Shown in pieces: positions 33,732 to 43,854 of a DNA stretch of 51,472 bases (position 1 is its first letter; each line of letters begins with the position of its first letter). A program made the position numbers and the translations under genes. The DNA comes from Iphinoe sp. HA4291-MV1 (GTDB lineage Bacteria; Cyanobacteriota; Cyanobacteriia; Cyanobacteriales; Nostocaceae): NCBI GenBank assembly GCA_019359415.1, contig JAHHHH010000054.1, forward strand, positions 1 to 51,472, given 5' to 3'. Below the pieces are notes generated by a model. The model was given only the letters and a program-made list of their open reading frames with translations. It searched no databases and was not told the DNA's origin.

Positions 33732-34778
33732 TCAACCTCCTAAAGGTTGCAAGGAGGGTGTCGGCTGCGATACCTCCAACAATTCAGCATTGCTGAAGGT
33801 GCGCTCAAGTGCAGTATCTAGTGAGTATTTGGGGTTCCAGTTCAAAACTTTTTTTGCATGGACATTACTGTAGCGAAAATGCTTAAACCTAGCATCTAAT
33901 ATCACTGGGTTGAATATGCCAGGTAGCTTTGCTTGACCATGAAGCACTTTTTTATTGTACTTCCAGAATATCCAGGCGATCGCGCGCATGAGTGTCCAAT
34001 TGATATGAATCATGCGGGGCAAAGGGTATTTGTGTTTAACTAATTTCTTGACGTATGCTCTTTGGGTAGGCAAGTCATCATCAACAATATTCAGGGTTTG
34101 ACCAATTGCCTCATCACGCTCCGCAGCACTGACAATTGCAATAGCACAGTTTTCGACATATGTCAATGGCATCGTTGCATAAGCCCCGATGCGCAACCAT
34201 AAATTGTCAGTTAGTTTTCCTCCAAGCAGGGTACTCCAGAGGTTATCTCGTCCATAGACCAATCCAGGACGAATAATCGTCACTTGTGCCTTGTCATTTT
34301 GCTTAAATTCGTGAACAAGTTCTTCCTGAATGAGCTTGGTTTGGGCGTATTCATCCCGTTCAAGAGGATCGCACTCTATGAGTGTATCTTCAGTAACTGT
34401 TGCGCCAGTTTTCGTGCGAAGATAATCGTACACCGAGAAGGTGCTAATATCAACCAGCCGCAGCACATTCGCTTCCATCATCGCATTGAGTAGGTTTTCG
34501 GTGGCAATAACTGTGCCAGCAAATCGTGTGTAAAAGTCACCAACTTTTGCAGCTGCCAAATGGATGACCGCGTCCATACCCAGAAGGGCATCAACAATAC
34601 CATCTTTGCGTCGCAAATCGATACGGATAAGTTCTACATCTGGGTGATTGTGCCATGCTAGACACTTTTCATCACTAGATGGTCGCACAACTGCGCGTAC
34701 TTTATGTCCTCGTCGCAGTGCTTCCGCAACAACATACTTTCCGAGAAAACCGGACGCACCTGTTATCAATAACTTCAT
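33732..34778 (-). CDS. NAD-dependent epimerase/dehydratase (extended SDR)
   Basis: The 348-residue protein has the nucleotide-binding motif ITGASGFLGKYV (about 5-16), DAVIHLAA, active-site Ser/Thr in DISTFSVYDYL and the Y-x3-K pair in DEYAQTKLIQEELV, followed by IIRPGLVYG. Extended SDRs of this kind convert nucleotide sugars by epimerisation, dehydration or reduction. The start ATG has GGAGG upstream and overlaps the stop of the Gfo/Idh gene by four bases (ATGA). These two adjacent oxidoreductases probably work in sequence to make a modified sugar donor. Confidence 0.9.
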   Translation of the reverse strand: MKLLITGASGFLGKYVVAEALRRGHKVRAVVRPSSDEKCLAWHNHPDVELIRIDLRRKDGIVDALLGMDAVIHLAAAKVGDFYTRFAGTVIATENLLNAMMEANVLRLVDISTFSVYDYLRTKTGATVTEDTLIECDPLERDEYAQTKLIQEELVHEFKQNDKAQVTIIRPGLVYGRDNLWSTLLGGKLTDNLWLRIGAYATMPLTYVENCAIAIVSAAERDEAIGQTLNIVDDDLPTQRAYVKKLVKHKYPLPRMIHINWTLMRAIAWIFWKYNKKVLHGQAKLPGIFNPVILDARFKHFRYSNVHAKKVLNWNPKYSLDTALERTFSNAELLEVSQPTPSLQPLGG

Positions 34779-35827
34779 AGTCGATTAACCTCCAACAATA
34801 AGGCGTTAACTAATTGATGTGTACGCTCCATATCTTCAAAACTGATTGGTGGCGCTTTGCCTTCGATGAGTGCTTCATAGGTTTTGTCTAAAAGCCGATT
34901 GATACCTTCATACGCCGTTTGTTGCATAATTTTGTGACGAAAGTTAGTAAATGATGCTCCAATGAAATCACATCCATTCACAAAATGATTAATCAGTGGA
35001 GATAAGAGTTCTCCCGCGCGGGGTATGACACAACGTAAATGCGGCTGAAACAAATCAGTTTGTGCATAACCTTTTGAACCTCGCACCGTCACAGCAAAAG
35101 ACTTGGGTGGTGTGTGACAACTGAATCGAATCCGAGCATGTGCTGAACCTCCGATGACAATCGCATCAAGGTCATCATATCGGAACAAGTCTCCACCGCC
35201 GTGATTGCTCCATGCAGCGCTGACGCGCTCAAAATCGGGTAAAAAGCGCACAGTCACGGAACACAAGTGTGTCATGAAATCATGAACGACCCCTGCGGGC
35301 ATTTTATGAATAGGATTCGGCAAATTTTCGTCTGCAAATGGTCCACCATCGCGAATTGGAAGCATGATCCGAACTTCAACTTCCTGCACTTCACCAAGAG
35401 TCCCATCTGCAACTAATTTTTCAATAGCGAGGATTGGTTCGTTAAAGCAGTAGTTCTGGTTTTCAATCAGCCAGCGATCGCAAGACTGTGCAAAAGTCCA
35501 AAGTTCTTTAAATTCATCGTAGGTCGGTGTAATAGGCTTTTCGCAGAACACGTGTACACCGGCTTCTAAGCAGTCTTTGGCAATCGGCTTGTGTGTATGA
35601 GGTGGAGTCAGAATATGTACAATATCAGGTTTTGCCTCATCCAGCATCTGGCGGTAATCGGTGTAGCTTGAGTCTGCACCAAACCGTTGCGCTGCATACT
35701 TAGCAGAGGCTTTGGAAAGGTCGCAAACACTCGCTAGATGTGCGCGTTCAGATTTAGAAAGAAAATTGAGATGCTCTTTGGAGATTGCTCCTGTGCCTAT
35801 GACTGCTGATTTAAGTTTTGTTACCAT
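34775..35827 (-). CDS. Gfo/Idh/MocA-family oxidoreductase
   Basis: The 350-residue protein has an N-terminal Rossmann domain with SAVIGTGAISKEHLNFLSKS, the family motif CEKPITPTYDEFKEL (EKP with the catalytic lysine) and a C-terminal alpha/beta domain (GVVHDFMTHLCSVTVRFLPD). Members oxidise or reduce sugar hydroxyls, for example in the synthesis of diacetamido sugars (WlbA type). Translational overlap with the SDR gene downstream suggests they act on the same nucleotide sugar. The substrate remains open. An AGGAG-like site precedes the ATG. Confidence 0.9.
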   Translation of the reverse strand: MVTKLKSAVIGTGAISKEHLNFLSKSERAHLASVCDLSKASAKYAAQRFGADSSYTDYRQMLDEAKPDIVHILTPPHTHKPIAKDCLEAGVHVFCEKPITPTYDEFKELWTFAQSCDRWLIENQNYCFNEPILAIEKLVADGTLGEVQEVEVRIMLPIRDGGPFADENLPNPIHKMPAGVVHDFMTHLCSVTVRFLPDFERVSAAWSNHGGGDLFRYDDLDAIVIGGSAHARIRFSCHTPPKSFAVTVRGSKGYAQTDLFQPHLRCVIPRAGELLSPLINHFVNGCDFIGASFTNFRHKIMQQTAYEGINRLLDKTYEALIEGKAPPISFEDMERTHQLVNALLLEVNRL

Positions 35828-35903
35828 TGATACTTATCTCCTGGTAATATCTACTCTAATACCATTAGCTATTAGCCAGTCTTCGACTAGCAGACAAGCG
35901 TGG

Positions 35904-36656
35904 TTAAGCTTCCCCGCGTAAAATAACTCGAATTATTGTCTGTACCCACTCACGCATAGCAACCCTGAGTCTTTTGCCCATAGGCAGGTAGTACTCCAAG
36001 GAGGGATGCACCCAAAAATCATCTGGTCCCTTGACGTTAACCAGCTTGTAGCCGTTGGTTAGCAAAAGCTTGCGTAGTGACAGCACCTTCGCTGAAGACT
36101 TCTCAATGGTCATGCACCCAAAGCTGTACTCGTGAAACGGAAAGTTTTTCAGAGCACGGTATTCTGAACCTTCAATATCCATGCTCAGATAGTCGATGTA
36201 CTTGGGCGCGTTGTACTTTCTAAGGACGTCAGCCAAGGGCATCGCTTTAACCTTGATTTCCTGGCAGGGAGTGCCCTCTGGGTAAAAGTAGTTGCGGTTA
36301 TACGTGTTCATTTCTTCAAGTACACCACTGGTACCGGAGATATTTAGATTCAGGGTAAATGTCAGTTCAGTTGGCTCATTCCATAGGGCGACATTTTCAA
36401 CGTAGCAAGAGCGGTTCTGTTTGACCTTTTCGTAGTCTTGGGGGTGTGGTTCGACGCAAATCCCTTTCCAGCCAAGCTGTGACTCCAAGGCGTAGCTGTT
36501 GGAATGATCAATACCATCAGCTCCAGCGCCTGCATCAACGAAAAACCCGTCACGCTTACCGCCAAATACCTTTTCAATGACCCATCTATCTTGCTGGTGT
36601 TTTGGGTGTGAGTAGTATTTTAAATTCTGAGAAACTTTTGCTGTTTGTATTGCCAT
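35904..36656 (-). CDS. FkbM-family methyltransferase
   Basis: The 250-residue SAM-dependent enzyme has the FkbM signature: GFFVDAGAGADGIDHSNSYA for the SAM glycine loop, GWKGICVEPHPQDYEKVKQN for the acidic second motif, and YLSMDIEGSEYRALKNFPF. FkbM proteins O-methylate sugars and other small molecules, and many polysaccharide clusters carry one. The position between the oxidoreductase pair and a family 2 glycosyltransferase suggests methylation of a repeat-unit sugar. No membrane segment is seen. Confidence 0.9.
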   Translation of the reverse strand: MAIQTAKVSQNLKYYSHPKHQQDRWVIEKVFGGKRDGFFVDAGAGADGIDHSNSYALESQLGWKGICVEPHPQDYEKVKQNRSCYVENVALWNEPTELTFTLNLNISGTSGVLEEMNTYNRNYFYPEGTPCQEIKVKAMPLADVLRKYNAPKYIDYLSMDIEGSEYRALKNFPFHEYSFGCMTIEKSSAKVLSLRKLLLTNGYKLVNVKGPDDFWVHPSLEYYLPMGKRLRVAMREWVQTIIRVILRGEA

Positions 36657-36714
36657 AATTATCCTTAAAATTTTTGGTTGAATAATGGAACCTTTATCTA
36701 AAAGAAGAATTGTC

Positions 36715-37719
36715 TCAACTAGCTCTCACTACACTTTTGTATTCCACTAAGGTGGGCTGTCGTTTTAATAACTTAGAAATGAGAAATTGGATTTGACCCA
36801 GGAATTTTGGGTATTTTTCTAACACACCAAACACAGCGTAAAGAAGAGCATCCGTTGATTGATGCCCTCGTTTGTGCGTCAAGCGATACACTCGATAAGC
36901 TAAAAAGACATAAGCCATTAACAGTAACAGTATGCTTATCCCCCTAGTTGGCGATAAACTCGCAACCGTTAACAAAGGCAAAAGCAAAGCCCAGAACCAA
37001 CTCCTCAAACTTTCTCTCACCCAATGTCGTTCGGGACTACGACCGTGTAGCCAAGCCCCCTCAGCATAAGCATGACCATTGCGAATCTCCCGCTTCCACC
37101 ACTGACCAAAACGTATGATTTGGGCATCGTGTAATGTCATCTCTGCATCGATACGTAAAATTTTGCCACCAGCCCGACGCAGTCGCACGCAAAGTTCTGG
37201 TTCTTCTCCTGCAATCAATGTCGGATTGAACCCTCCTACCTTTTTGAATGCAGTCACCCGCATCATGGCGTCACCACCGCAAGCTTTAGCTTCACCAACA
37301 GGAGTATTCCACTCAACATCACACAGACGGTTATAAATAGAGTTATTAGGGAATTCTTCGCGACGCCGCCCACATACCACGACAACATCAGGCTGAGAAA
37401 CCAATTCACGCGTGGCACTTTCCAACCATCCCTCTACAACCCGACAATCTCCATCCACAAACTGGACAAATTCAACCTCTGGTTTGACTCGCAATAGGTA
37501 TTCAAATCCTGTATTCCTAGCACGGGCTGCAGTGAAAGGAACAGATAAATCCAGTTCCACTACATGGACACCAAGGGAATGCGCTAATGCCACACTACCA
37601 TCTATCGAGCCAGAATCAACATAAACTACGCTTCTTCCTTCCCCTATCACTGATAGCAAGCACGCTTCCAGACGATTTCCTTCGTTGCGCCCGATAACAA
37701 CAACTCCAATAGACTGCAA
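36715..37719 (-). CDS. Glycosyltransferase family 2 with C-terminal membrane helices
   Basis: The start is placed at TTG 37719, because GGGAGG lies seven bases upstream; a GTG at 37746 would read through that site. The product is 334 residues, beginning QSIGVVVIGRNEGNRLEACL after the initiator. GT-A features are VVYVDSGSIDGSV and FVQFVDGDCRV (DGD motif), then AGEEPELCVRLRRAGGKI. Two hydrophobic segments near 240-275 anchor it to the membrane. It transfers a sugar to a lipid-linked acceptor. The same DNA strand and close spacing place it in the exopolysaccharide operon. Confidence 0.9.
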   Translation of the reverse strand: MQSIGVVVIGRNEGNRLEACLLSVIGEGRSVVYVDSGSIDGSVALAHSLGVHVVELDLSVPFTAARARNTGFEYLLRVKPEVEFVQFVDGDCRVVEGWLESATRELVSQPDVVVVCGRRREEFPNNSIYNRLCDVEWNTPVGEAKACGGDAMMRVTAFKKVGGFNPTLIAGEEPELCVRLRRAGGKILRIDAEMTLHDAQIIRFGQWWKREIRNGHAYAEGAWLHGRSPERHWVRESLRSWFWALLLPLLTVASLSPTRGISILLLLMAYVFLAYRVYRLTHKRGHQSTDALLYAVFGVLEKYPKFLGQIQFLISKLLKRQPTLVEYKSVVRAS

Positions 37720-37764
37720 AGCAATACCTCCCGTAATATTCAACACGCAAATACCTTTTCTTTC

Positions 37765-39009
37765 TTAGATTATTAATTTTTTGAATTTGCTTTTTTGATT
37801 TACATTTACAGTAAAAACAACTGTTATAAACAACACCCAGTATATGTTAGCTAGATACAGCAAACAACTCTCTGTCACGTTATTCATTGCTAGGAAGGTG
37901 AGATAAGCTAAGGGCCAAAGCTCCTCTGGGTTTTTATTTGCGTAAGCTTGTTTCAATGTCTTAGCAAAGGTTGTGAAAAAACTTATTAAAAAAAGTGATA
38001 AACCAATCAAGCCAAAATCAAGCGCTAAATCAAGCAAGCCATTATGACCATGAGGTGGAATCCAGCCAGATCCTATTGCTTGACCTGCTTCGACTGCATA
38101 CGGACTTTTAGGTGCCCAAAATGCACGATACCCATAACCCAATAATGGTCTTTCCATTAATCTAGCTAGCGCAGCACCCCACAAGGGCGTCCGTCCAGTT
38201 AAAGTTGGGTCTTTTCCTAAACCAGTTAAGAGTTCTACCCAATAAGTGCAAACTAGTAGAGCGACACATCCCAGAATCAGAATTCCAATGTCTATGAAAA
38301 TTACGCTTATCTTTCCCTGCCACCGAAAGTTTTTATAGTACACCATTATGAATAAAAGCAGACAAAAGATAACAAGAGAAGTTTTTGAAGTTGAAAGTAG
38401 CATCAGGAACAGCGGAAAACTAAAACCAGCCCACTTATAGAAAATTGAATTTTCTTCTGGTAATGTAAAAAATACTAATGAGTTTAAAACCATCATGCTA
38501 CCAAGAGTATTTTTGTGTCCATATACTCCTTTCCATGCTCCTAGATCAACTTCTATTCCATCTGCTCCACTTACTTGATGTATACCAATAGAAGGTAATC
38601 CAAGGGCAGCAATTGTACTGAGAAAACTCCCTATCAGTAAAGTAATGGCAACGAGTTGTACCTGCTCTTTTAAGTTAAATCGTGTTGCAAAATATAAGCC
38701 AAACGAGGTCATCATCAAGATATCTCTGCTATTAAATAACGTAAAATCTAGAAATTCTGACCAGGTAAATGATAGCAGGGCTAATGCCGTGAATATACAA
38801 AGTAATATGTTTCGACTAGCTGTAATTATCGTACTTTTCCAGAAGATGCAAACGAGAACACTTGACGTTCCCCAAATAAAGAATCTGATTAATGTGATAA
38901 CGGCATTTGGCAGCAAAAGACCGAGAGAGTGTATACCAAATACCCCGGAGAAGAAAGTTAAGCCTAAAATAATAAAACCTTTCTCGGCAAGTCTTAGAGA
39001 TTTATTCAC
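37765..39009 (-). CDS. O-antigen ligase/polymerase-like membrane protein (Wzy candidate)
   Basis: The 414-residue protein has about 11 hydrophobic helices and the Wzy_C/WaaL signature in a long loop: RPLLGYGYRAFWAPKSPY followed by PPHGHNGLLDLALDFGLIGL, with the functional H-N-(x)-L pattern. It probably polymerises lipid-linked repeat units on the periplasmic face, working with the flippase at 29107 and the BY-kinase at 41362. A WaaL-like ligase role cannot be excluded from sequence. The start is GTG 39009 without a strong ribosome site. Confidence 0.88.
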   Translation of the reverse strand: MNKSLRLAEKGFIILGLTFFSGVFGIHSLGLLLPNAVITLIRFFIWGTSSVLVCIFWKSTIITASRNILLCIFTALALLSFTWSEFLDFTLFNSRDILMMTSFGLYFATRFNLKEQVQLVAITLLIGSFLSTIAALGLPSIGIHQVSGADGIEVDLGAWKGVYGHKNTLGSMMVLNSLVFFTLPEENSIFYKWAGFSFPLFLMLLSTSKTSLVIFCLLLFIMVYYKNFRWQGKISVIFIDIGILILGCVALLVCTYWVELLTGLGKDPTLTGRTPLWGAALARLMERPLLGYGYRAFWAPKSPYAVEAGQAIGSGWIPPHGHNGLLDLALDFGLIGLSLFLISFFTTFAKTLKQAYANKNPEELWPLAYLTFLAMNNVTESCLLYLANIYWVLFITVVFTVNVNQKSKFKKLII

Positions 39010-39200
39010 AACTATATCTTGCTATACGTGGATTTTGCTTTAATTCTTTGATGTTAAGCAAGTAGACGCTATTAAAACCAGGATTAAAAAGACTTACACA
39101 TATCTGATCAAAAAAACAGTTTTTGCATGAAAATGCGGTTATATCAAACACAAAATTAAAAAAACAGGTATATTTGTGTAAATTATCATGAAAATTGTGA

Positions 39201-39884
39201 CTAAATATCCCACCCATCATACGCTGTAAAAGACTTAGTTAAGCCCAAAAACTTTTCCTCATACATATTTGATTTTGGAAACAGCTTGGCTAACTCCATC
39301 TTGCTCAGCAATCTAATACCAGTAACCATCTCTTTCGCTTTCTCCTTATCAGGAATTTTTTGAATCCAGCCAAGGTCAAAATGGTTGAGGAGAAATACTC
39401 TCAGTCCTACAGGAAGAAATTGAAAGAAAGGAAAAATAAAATGAGGTTCAATTGGAAAATAAAGATTAGGCGTCTGAATAAAGTATCTTTTACCTACTCG
39501 CATTACCTCACGAGACATTTGAAGCTGATCTTGAAAACTTCCTACATGTTCAATGACAGAATTGGAAAAAACAACATCAAATTCTTTGTCTCGGAACTGT
39601 TGCATATTTCTAGCATCACCACTCACTTGTTTAATATTTGAATAGACTGAATTATCTATTTCAAAATCCAGGTTTATGATAGTAATTTCTATATCTTTGT
39701 CAACTACATCCCAAAGATCTGTATTTTGCCACAAATCTATTCTTCCTCCTACATCGAGTATTTTGATAGGTGTTGGGAGAGAGTCAAGAAGAGATTTAAA
39801 TAAAGCAAATCGTTTTCTTCTGAGCTTGATAGCTAACGAGTCATGACGTCGATAATCGTATATTTTTTTAATGATTGCTGTCAT
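39201..39884 (-). CDS. Class I SAM-dependent methyltransferase
   Basis: ATG 39884, with GGAGA at about seven bases, gives 227 residues from MTAIIKKIYDYRRHDSLAI; the upstream TTG at 39914 is less likely. SAM-binding motifs are IKILDVGGRIDLW (motif I) and FDVVFSNSVIEHVGSFQDQL (motif IV of Methyltransf_11). The second half contains hydrophobic PHFIFPFFQFLPVGLRVFLL, common in polysaccharide-linked methyltransferases. It lies 48 bases after the next family 2 transferase in the transcription direction. The target sugar is unknown. Confidence 0.87.
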   Translation of the reverse strand: MTAIIKKIYDYRRHDSLAIKLRRKRFALFKSLLDSLPTPIKILDVGGRIDLWQNTDLWDVVDKDIEITIINLDFEIDNSVYSNIKQVSGDARNMQQFRDKEFDVVFSNSVIEHVGSFQDQLQMSREVMRVGKRYFIQTPNLYFPIEPHFIFPFFQFLPVGLRVFLLNHFDLGWIQKIPDKEKAKEMVTGIRLLSKMELAKLFPKSNMYEEKFLGLTKSFTAYDGWDI

Positions 39885-39962
39885 ACTGATTCTCCACAAA
39901 TCCACAGATGTCAAATCATTATTGATTAAAAAAAAGATTAGGTTATTTTGGTTAATAAAGTT

Positions 39963-41198
39963 TCACGATATCTTGTCCCTTTCCGTACGAATCCATACGT
40001 TTTGAGGCTTCACTAAAAACTTGAGATAAACTGGAATTTTCCAGAGAACGTAAAAAGGAACAGTTAAAAGTTCGTGCAGAGGAAGGTCTTTTCGAGCGAA
40101 CTTAGTCCAAGCTATCAGAATTGCAATAAGGAAACAAAGTCCCGCTGTCGCAACGATCGCTGCTGGTATTGATGATACTCCTAAGACTGCAAACAGCAGA
40201 GTTACTGCCATGAGTACTAACCAAATAACAACAAGCAGAGATAGAGGTGGTACACACAAATCCAGAACGCTCACCAACAAGTCGAACCTTTTCTGATAGA
40301 CTGCTTCTTTAAGCAGGATGGGGATATAGGTCTGCATGATTTGTAAATGACCGTGTTCCCAACGAGTTTTCTGACTTTTGGCAGCCTGTGACTGCTGTGG
40401 CAAATACCCAGTGACTTTTGCTTCTGGGCAAAACACTGGTCTGTGTCCGGCTATGGTCAAATCCAAGCCTAGTTTTAAGTCTTCAAGGAGGTGACCATTG
40501 GCGACATTAACTGAGCGAATGACTGACCAAGGGAAAGCCATACCTGTACCAAGTAACGGACAGGATTGTCCCAAGCGGGCTAATCCACGGGGACGAACGA
40601 GATTTCTGACGATATTAGAAAATTGTGAAACAACGTCTTTTGAGGATTGAGAGTTTTTTGGTCTTACCATCAAGTAGGTAGCTTGGACAGGTCGCCCTGT
40701 TGCGATTCCTTCGGAAAGCTTCGCTAACGCACACTCTTGTAGCTGCTCAATCGCACTCTCATCGACTGTACAGTCAGCATCAACAATCACAACCACATCA
40801 GGAGGATCTGACTCAATAAACTGTAAGCCATAATCTATAGCGTATCCCTTGCCTTTGCGCTCAAGGTCGTGACGCTCGATAACCATAGCACCTTTTGCAC
40901 GAGCAATCTCTGCTGTTGCGTCACTGCAATTGTCAGCAATGACAACCAAACAGTCCTGTCTTCTTAACGCTGGGAGTAGTTTTTCTATTGTTGAACCAAT
41001 AACAATCTCTTCATTGTGGGCAGGTACTAAGACAGTAACTTTGGTATCTTGGCAATGACTTCTATTTGGAGAAGAGGTCATAGCCAACAGAGCAGCAGTA
41101 CACTCAATAAGAAAAAATAGGCAGACAATAAATAAACCTGATGCACCTATTAATAGAACAACATCAGTACACAAAGCCATAAATTGGCTAATGGACAT
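39963..41198 (-). CDS. Membrane glycosyltransferase family 2 (HAS/cellulose-synthase-like)
   Basis: The 411-residue protein has an N-terminal helix (about 13-40), a GT-A domain and three or more C-terminal helices. Motifs: TVLVPAHNEEIVIGSTIEK, VVIVDADCTVD (DxD), HLLEDLKLGLDLTIAG and QKTRWEHGH, which equals the (Q/R)xxRW acceptor motif of processive transferases. It may extend a chain or add the first sugars to the carrier. It is the first gene downstream of the BY-kinase in the transcription direction, with a 160-base gap that may hold a promoter. Confidence 0.9.
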   Translation of the reverse strand: MSISQFMALCTDVVLLIGASGLFIVCLFFLIECTAALLAMTSSPNRSHCQDTKVTVLVPAHNEEIVIGSTIEKLLPALRRQDCLVVIADNCSDATAEIARAKGAMVIERHDLERKGKGYAIDYGLQFIESDPPDVVVIVDADCTVDESAIEQLQECALAKLSEGIATGRPVQATYLMVRPKNSQSSKDVVSQFSNIVRNLVRPRGLARLGQSCPLLGTGMAFPWSVIRSVNVANGHLLEDLKLGLDLTIAGHRPVFCPEAKVTGYLPQQSQAAKSQKTRWEHGHLQIMQTYIPILLKEAVYQKRFDLLVSVLDLCVPPLSLLVVIWLVLMAVTLLFAVLGVSSIPAAIVATAGLCFLIAILIAWTKFARKDLPLHELLTVPFYVLWKIPVYLKFLVKPQNVWIRTERDKIS

Positions 41199-41361
41199 GG
41201 CATTGTTACCTCAAAGATGTGAATTGCCAACTTTTGAAGGAAGGATGATTTTTGCAGGTATGCCAACTGCTGTTGCTCCTGCTGGAACAGTGCGATCGCT
41301 CTCGAAATGCGACGGTTTTTTGAGGGAGTAGTTGTGAATCGATGTTATTTATGGTCATAAT

Positions 41362-43587
41362 CTATTTGTATGTCCATTGCTCAGTCTCTATTTCAGTTTC
41401 TGCGACACTCTGCTCCCCTCGAGGTTTGGAATAGTAAAAGTAGTGGCGACCAAGTTCCTGCTTCACGTTCACAGCGTTGGCAATCATTCCCAAAATTCTC
41501 GCCTCAGAACGTTTCAGCAAAGATTTCGCTGCGGTAGCGCTTACTGAATCCACAACACTTGGTCGAACGACTAGCAAAATTCCATCTGCCATTCTTCCTA
41601 AAACTGCTGCATCAGCAGCTCCTACTAAAGGAGGAGTATCAAATACGATGTAATCGTAGTTGTCAGAGAACGTTTTGATCACAGAAGCCATGCGATCAGA
41701 GTCGATCAAAGCCAGGGGATTAGGAGGTAGAACTCCAGCTGTGAGAACGGATAAATGTTTTGTCACTGTTTGCACTGTTTGCGAAAATTCATCCTGATCA
41801 ACAATGACGTTGCTTAAACCGACTGAGTTTATTAGACCCCACAGGTGATGTTGTGATGGTTTACGCATATCTGCATCGACTAAGAGAACTCGCCGTCCTG
41901 CTTGAGCCAGTACTGCAGCTAAATTGGCAGAAACTTCTGATTTTCCTTCTCCAGGTACAGAACTTGTCACCACAATTGTGCGAACTTCTCTATGGCTAAT
42001 GAACTTTAAGTTTGCCTGAAGCATTTGATAAGCTTCATGAACTATTGAGCGAGGAGAGGTTGCGACAATAACTCGATCAGAGACTTTTTCTGACATCAAT
42101 TTGACAGGAGCGGATGTGTTCTTCGAGCCAAACTTAGGAATTAGCCCCAGTAATGTGTAACCAAAAAGTGTCTCTGCTTCCTTAACCGTTTTCAAAGTTC
42201 TATCTACTAAGTCTACACCGAATGCAGCTGCTACACCCAGTAGTAATCCGACAAATATGCCACCTCCTGCTAAGAGGAGTGTCATTTTGGAGAGAAATGG
42301 TTTTTTGGGAACTTGAGCAGGTTGAATCTCCTTAGCATTACCAACAGTTTGCTTTTCTGCTACTTCGATTTCCTGTTGTCTGCTGACAAGATTTTCGTAG
42401 TTCTTTTGTGCGATAGTCAATCTTTGCTCTAAATCTCCTTGCTTTTTCTCTAAATTTGGCAGAGTAGAAAGCCTCTGCTGATAAGTTGCTCGGATATTAG
42501 ACAATGCTTGTATTTTGCTTTCCAAACCCTGGTGTCGCGCTTGTACGAATGCATATTTACTCGTCAGTTCTTCTTTGATTTTCCCTATTTGCAACTTACC
42601 GGGAGGAACGTTTTGTTGCTTTCCTAAAACCTGCTCAACTCCTTGAGTTCCTAAAACCTGCTCAATCCGCTGCTGTAATAAAGCATTTAAAGTGACTTCC
42701 TTATTCTTTAATTCAGCGATCGCTGGATGTTCAATGGTGTAACGTGCTTTTTCATTTGCTAGCTTAGTTTGTACCTTCTGTAACTCACCTAAAACTTCTT
42801 GCACACCAGGTATCTGACTTATGGAAGTAATTTCTACAGCCTGCTTTCCAGCCAAATTTAGTTGACTGCGCATTTTTTCTTCTTGAGCACTCACATCTGC
42901 TAGCGCAGCCCGAGCTTCATTTATCTCCCCATCTATCTGAGCCACATTTTGAATCGCAGCACTCGCCTCTTCTGGAAGCTCAATAATCTTATTCTGAGTT
43001 TTAAACTGACGCAATGCCTCTGCTGCCCGGTTTAATTCTACTCGAGTGTGTGGCAATTGCTTTTTGATAAATTTACCAGCGGCAAAGACTTGAGTTCGAT
43101 TGAACTGAATGTTGTTTTCTACGTACGATTTCATCACCTGGTTGACTACTGATGCTGCCAATTCAGGGTTTTCTGATGCGTAGGAAACCTTGAGTATGTC
43201 TGTACCTACAATTGGTTCAACCTTGATTTTAAGTAACTCTGGCTCAAGGATATTTCCTTTTTTATCTTTTAATTCTAGAGTATCAATAACCTCTTTTAAA
43301 ATTGGATAAGATTTCAAAATGACAGCTTGTGTTTCTAGCGGATTCCCTTCGCGCATTAAGGATTCTAGATCTCCTATTTTTTCTCCCACTTTTGTCAACG
43401 ATGAGGTTCGATCTGATCTAAAAAGAAGCATTCCACTCGCCTGATATTCAGGTTTTTGCAGGAATATAACAAACGACGATAATCCTACTAAAGCGAGAAA
43501 AACTCCTACTACAATTGGCCAACGGTGTTTCAGAACTAGCCAGTATTTTTGAATCTCTACTTCTTCTTGATAGCCTCTAGTCTCCAT
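41362..43587 (-). CDS. Polysaccharide copolymerase/tyrosine autokinase (Wzc-type BY-kinase)
   Basis: The 741-residue protein joins a Wzz-like chain-length domain and a BY-kinase. A helix at about 24-43 and another at about 433-455 flank a large periplasmic coiled-coil region (about 150-420, with QNKIIELPEEASAAIQN). The cytosolic kinase has Walker A SSVPGEGKSEVSAN (about 542), Walker A' VLLVDADMRKP (about 564) and Walker B VFDTPPLVGAADA. The C-terminal tail carries a tyrosine cluster (HYFYYSKP...WTYK) for autophosphorylation. It controls polymer length and export. The 1-kb upstream gap is filled with inverted-repeat elements. Confidence 0.94.
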   Translation of the reverse strand: METRGYQEEVEIQKYWLVLKHRWPIVVGVFLALVGLSSFVIFLQKPEYQASGMLLFRSDRTSSLTKVGEKIGDLESLMREGNPLETQAVILKSYPILKEVIDTLELKDKKGNILEPELLKIKVEPIVGTDILKVSYASENPELAASVVNQVMKSYVENNIQFNRTQVFAAGKFIKKQLPHTRVELNRAAEALRQFKTQNKIIELPEEASAAIQNVAQIDGEINEARAALADVSAQEEKMRSQLNLAGKQAVEITSISQIPGVQEVLGELQKVQTKLANEKARYTIEHPAIAELKNKEVTLNALLQQRIEQVLGTQGVEQVLGKQQNVPPGKLQIGKIKEELTSKYAFVQARHQGLESKIQALSNIRATYQQRLSTLPNLEKKQGDLEQRLTIAQKNYENLVSRQQEIEVAEKQTVGNAKEIQPAQVPKKPFLSKMTLLLAGGGIFVGLLLGVAAAFGVDLVDRTLKTVKEAETLFGYTLLGLIPKFGSKNTSAPVKLMSEKVSDRVIVATSPRSIVHEAYQMLQANLKFISHREVRTIVVTSSVPGEGKSEVSANLAAVLAQAGRRVLLVDADMRKPSQHHLWGLINSVGLSNVIVDQDEFSQTVQTVTKHLSVLTAGVLPPNPLALIDSDRMASVIKTFSDNYDYIVFDTPPLVGAADAAVLGRMADGILLVVRPSVVDSVSATAAKSLLKRSEARILGMIANAVNVKQELGRHYFYYSKPRGEQSVAETEIETEQWTYK

Positions 43588-43728
43588 ACAAGTTTCCTAA
43601 TTCATAGTTCAGTACGAAGTTGGAGCCAATAATGAGATTTGATACAAATATCTTAGCTTCATAGTATAGGTTATCTTCTTAACAAATTAACAAATCAAAA
43701 AATGATTTTTATGGCTTTTTAATAACTT

Positions 43729-43854
43729 AAGTTGGTAGTTATCAAACAAGTGTCTTTTTCTAAGTACAAAATTTGTTTTTTTGTATTTGGCATTACTTAA
43801 AAATGGAAATTTTGTATCTTAATAATACCGTTTATGGGCATTAACTAGCAATTT
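43729..43854 (+). repeat. 126-bp non-coding element with 13-bp terminal inverted repeats, copy 1
   Basis: The left end AAGTTGGTAGTTA (43729-43741) is an imperfect inverted copy (11 of 13) of the right end TAACTAGCAATTT (43842-43854). The interior aligns throughout with the element at 50414-50555, sharing TAAGTACAAAATTT, GTATTT, TTGTATC and GTTTA in order. Similarity extends a few bases beyond the ends (AATAAC on the left, AC.TT.A on the right). It is too short to encode a transposase, so it resembles a MITE or a conserved structured RNA or regulatory element. Its inner left edge lies 142 bases upstream of the BY-kinase start. Confidence 0.8.

Noticed and set aside
39002-39220. Open frame of 72 codons on the minus strand
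   Set aside because: Overlaps the methyltransferase end and the polymerase start, has low-complexity Phe/Asn-rich composition and no family signal.
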